A stretch of 64,000 nt of DNA, taken from contig NZ_BMJJ01000004.1 of the NCBI RefSeq assembly GCF_014643375.1, positions 444,167-508,166 on the forward strand, written 5' to 3'. Below are positions 62,469 to 64,000 of the stretch, piece after piece (within the stretch, counting starts at the first letter, position 1; the number at the start of each line of letters is the position of its first letter). The notes beneath the pieces were generated by a model that was not told where the DNA came from, did no database searches, and saw only the letters and a program-made list of their open reading frames with translations. The position numbers and the translations under genes are program-made. The stretch is from Aureimonas glaciei. GTDB taxonomy: Bacteria; Pseudomonadota; Alphaproteobacteria; Rhizobiales; Rhizobiaceae.

Positions 62469-62824
62469 GTCGTCCCTCCCATACCGGATGTTACCGGATC
62501 GTTCTTGGGGGTAGTCGTAGCGAAGATGACGCGCGACGCACAAACGCAATCCAAGCGGCGATGGGTGAGCTGACCTCATCTATCAGGGGGTCCGGCGGGG
62601 GCTTCCAAGATCATAGTCAAGCGCCGGGCGCAGTCGCCTGATGGTCCGGACGGCCTGGGAAAGAGCGTTCGCCCTTGGCCGGAATCCCGAAAACCGGGGA
62701 TTGCCTGCAGCCGCAGAGGAGCGCAGCCGGATGGGCGCCGGGGCGGTTCACCGGCCGACGGAAATCGCCCTCCCTGGCGCGCTGCCTATCTGCCGATCCC
62801 GGGTCGGCCCTCGGCAAAATCCGA
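62469..62824. other. 356-bp intergenic region between the GMC and SDR genes
   Basis: No gene is supported here. It contains a pair of 8-bp direct repeats next to the SDR start, a small stem (AATCCC/GGGATT around 62682-62701), and a near-palindrome at 62792-62808 (GCCGA...TCGGC) 17 nt past the GMC stop that may end that transcript. A promoter for the SDR gene must lie here, but no convincing -35/-10 pair is visible. Confidence 0.5.
62482..62499. promoter_or_regulatory. direct repeat TACCGGAT x2 upstream of the SDR gene
   Basis: TACCGGAT at 62482-62489 and again at 62492-62499: identical copies one helical turn apart, 14-31 bp before the SDR ATG. A regulator binding here would block transcription or translation start. 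No matching copy was noticed elsewhere in the window. Confidence 0.4.
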
Positions 62825-64000
62825 TCAGGCCTTCATCGTCCGTGCGAAGGTCTCTGCAATCACGAGGACGGCGGCGTGGATCGGCCCCGCGGTGAGACTG
62901 GGCATGATCGATGCGTCCACGACGAAAAGATTGTCGAGCGCTTTCAGCCGCAGATCGCCGTCGACGACGGCGTCCGCGTCCTTGCCCATTCGGCAGGTGC
63001 CGCAGGGATGATGGTGCGTGATGACCGCCTCAGCGATGAAGCTGTCGATCTTAGCTGTGCTGTTCAGCTTGGCCGGCAGGAGTTCGTGGCCGCGCCAGTC
63101 GGCGAGGCCGTCGTGATGGCCGATCGTTCGTGCCGCCTCAAGGGCCCGGCGAAACAGCGCGCGGTCGCGATCGGTTTGCAGATAGGCGGGGTCGATGATC
63201 AGGCGATCGCCGAGCTCGGGGCCGCTGATGCGCAGGCTGCCGCGGCTCGTGGGATGCGTGATCCCGAACAGCAGCGAATAGGCGGTGCCGGCGGCCGGCG
63301 CCTGGAAGCGCTCGGACACGATCGGAGCGACGCCGCAGCCGACGACGATGTCGGGCTGCCCGGTCGCCGTAAAGTCGCCCGCGCGCAGATAGGCCATCGA
63401 CTCGGAATGCTGAAGGCGAGACGGGGGTACCGGCCGGCGGGCGGCATAGAGATTGCCGGCACCCAGCAAGTGGTCCTGAAGGTTGCGACCGATCTGCGGC
63501 ATCTCGATCAGACAGCCGACGCCGGCGGCATCCAGCACATCGCGCGGGCCGATGCCCGAGCGCATCAGCAGGGCCGGACTTTCCAGCGCCCCCGCACAGA
63601 GAATGACCTGGTCCGCAAAGACCTCGACGGCGCTCTTGTGCCCGATCACCTCGATGCTGCGAGCCTGGCGGCCATCGAGGATCACCCGCCGCGCCTGCGA
63701 CCCGGTCAGGATCGTCAGGTTGTCGCGGGCGCGGACGGCGGGCGTCAGCCAGGCATCCGCCGCCGTCACCCGCCGCCCGTTGCGGATGTTCAGCGAATTG
63801 GGTGTGACGCCGATCATCTGGCCGCCATTGTGCCCCTCGAGGCGCGGCAGGCCCAGAGCGGCGCCGGCCTCGATGAAGGCCCGCGCGACCGGACTGACTT
63901 CGTCCGACGGCAGATGGACGGGCATCGGGCCGCCCTTGCCGTGCCCGCCATCGCTGCCGGACGGAGGCTCCTCGATGGCCTCGAAGGCAGGCAGAAGGGC
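62825..64000 (-). CDS. GMC-family oxidoreductase (choline dehydrogenase-like), 5' end outside window
   Basis: The frame is open to the right-hand edge of the window (391 residues seen), so the FAD-binding N-terminus is missing; the ATG at 63925 is internal. Present are the mid-domain VILCAGALESPALLMRSGIG (second GMC signature), IGRNLQDHLLG, the catalytic-site HHHPCGTCRMG and the C-terminal VVDASIMPSLTAGP with the second active-site His in PIHAAVLVI. Such flavoenzymes oxidise alcohols or sugars to aldehydes or ketones. It reads in the same direction as the catabolic series, separated from the SDR by 356 bp. Confidence 0.9.
   Translation of the reverse strand, partial: ALLPAFEAIEEPPSGSDGGHGKGGPMPVHLPSDEVSPVARAFIEAGAALGLPRLEGHNGGQMIGVTPNSLNIRNGRRVTAADAWLTPAVRARDNLTILTGSQARRVILDGRQARSIEVIGHKSAVEVFADQVILCAGALESPALLMRSGIGPRDVLDAAGVGCLIEMPQIGRNLQDHLLGAGNLYAARRPVPPSRLQHSESMAYLRAGDFTATGQPDIVVGCGVAPIVSERFQAPAAGTAYSLLFGITHPTSRGSLRISGPELGDRLIIDPAYLQTDRDRALFRRALEAARTIGHHDGLADWRGHELLPAKLNSTAKIDSFIAEAVITHHHPCGTCRMGKDADAVVDGDLRLKALDNLFVVDASIMPSLTAGPIHAAVLVIAETFARTMKA

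Overview
The window is uniformly GC-rich chromosomal DNA with tightly packed, translationally coupled genes (many ATGA or GTGA overlaps). The gene content (two TRAP transporters, a HyuA/HyuB pair, FCD-type GntR regulators, DUF697 proteins) points to an alphaproteobacterium, probably rhizobial-like. That assignment is inference. I see no rRNA, tRNA, CRISPR array, integrase or transposase.

Region A (1-32455) is the 3' end of a trans-acyltransferase polyketide/non-ribosomal peptide assembly line. No AT domain occurs in about 10,400 residues of synthase. Reading order: [KS-(carrier-like insert)-cMT-ACP] [KS-ECH*-ECH-ACP-ACP] [KS-DH*], then a flavin monooxygenase gene, then [ACP] [KS-DH-KR-ACP] [KS-DH-ACP] [KS-DH-ACP] [KS-KR-ACP] [KS0-ACP] [C-A-PCP-TE]. 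The two synthases and the monooxygenase overlap by 4 bp each. The twin ACPs carry the DS-x5-W signature of beta-branching carriers and sit just behind an in-cis PksI-like crotonase. One module is split across two proteins with the oxygenase gene between the halves. The last KS has lost the HGTGT histidine. An amino acid is added last and a thioesterase releases the product. The trans-AT, the HMG-synthase cassette and the loading modules must lie upstream of base 1 or elsewhere.

Region B (32600-38904) holds an unusual membrane set. On the + strand: an SPFH/band-7 protein, a membrane-anchored branched-chain-amino-acid-type binding protein without any ABC transporter, and a two-helix membrane protein. 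Convergent to these on the - strand are a ParA-like ATPase, two DUF697 membrane proteins and a DUF3089 hydrolase-like lipoprotein.

Region C (39136-48001) is a leftward catabolic operon, hyuA-hyuB-dctP-dctQ-dctM-GAF-HAD, read divergently from a GntR regulator with a candidate operator between them. It probably takes up and hydrolyses a hydantoin- or oxoproline-like cyclic amide.

Region D (48225-64000) starts with a LysR regulator and is otherwise a leftward series: GMC oxidoreductase (cut by the window end), SDR, split transketolase, a second TRAP transporter, a 3-hydroxyisobutyrate-dehydrogenase-family enzyme, a GntR regulator, a class III CoA-transferase, an iron alcohol dehydrogenase, an HMG-CoA-lyase-type enzyme, an aldehyde dehydrogenase and a TIM-barrel isomerase. 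Two sites sharing TGGTATCCC, one before the GntR gene and one before the second TRAP operon, suggest one regulator for both. The substrate is unknown to me.
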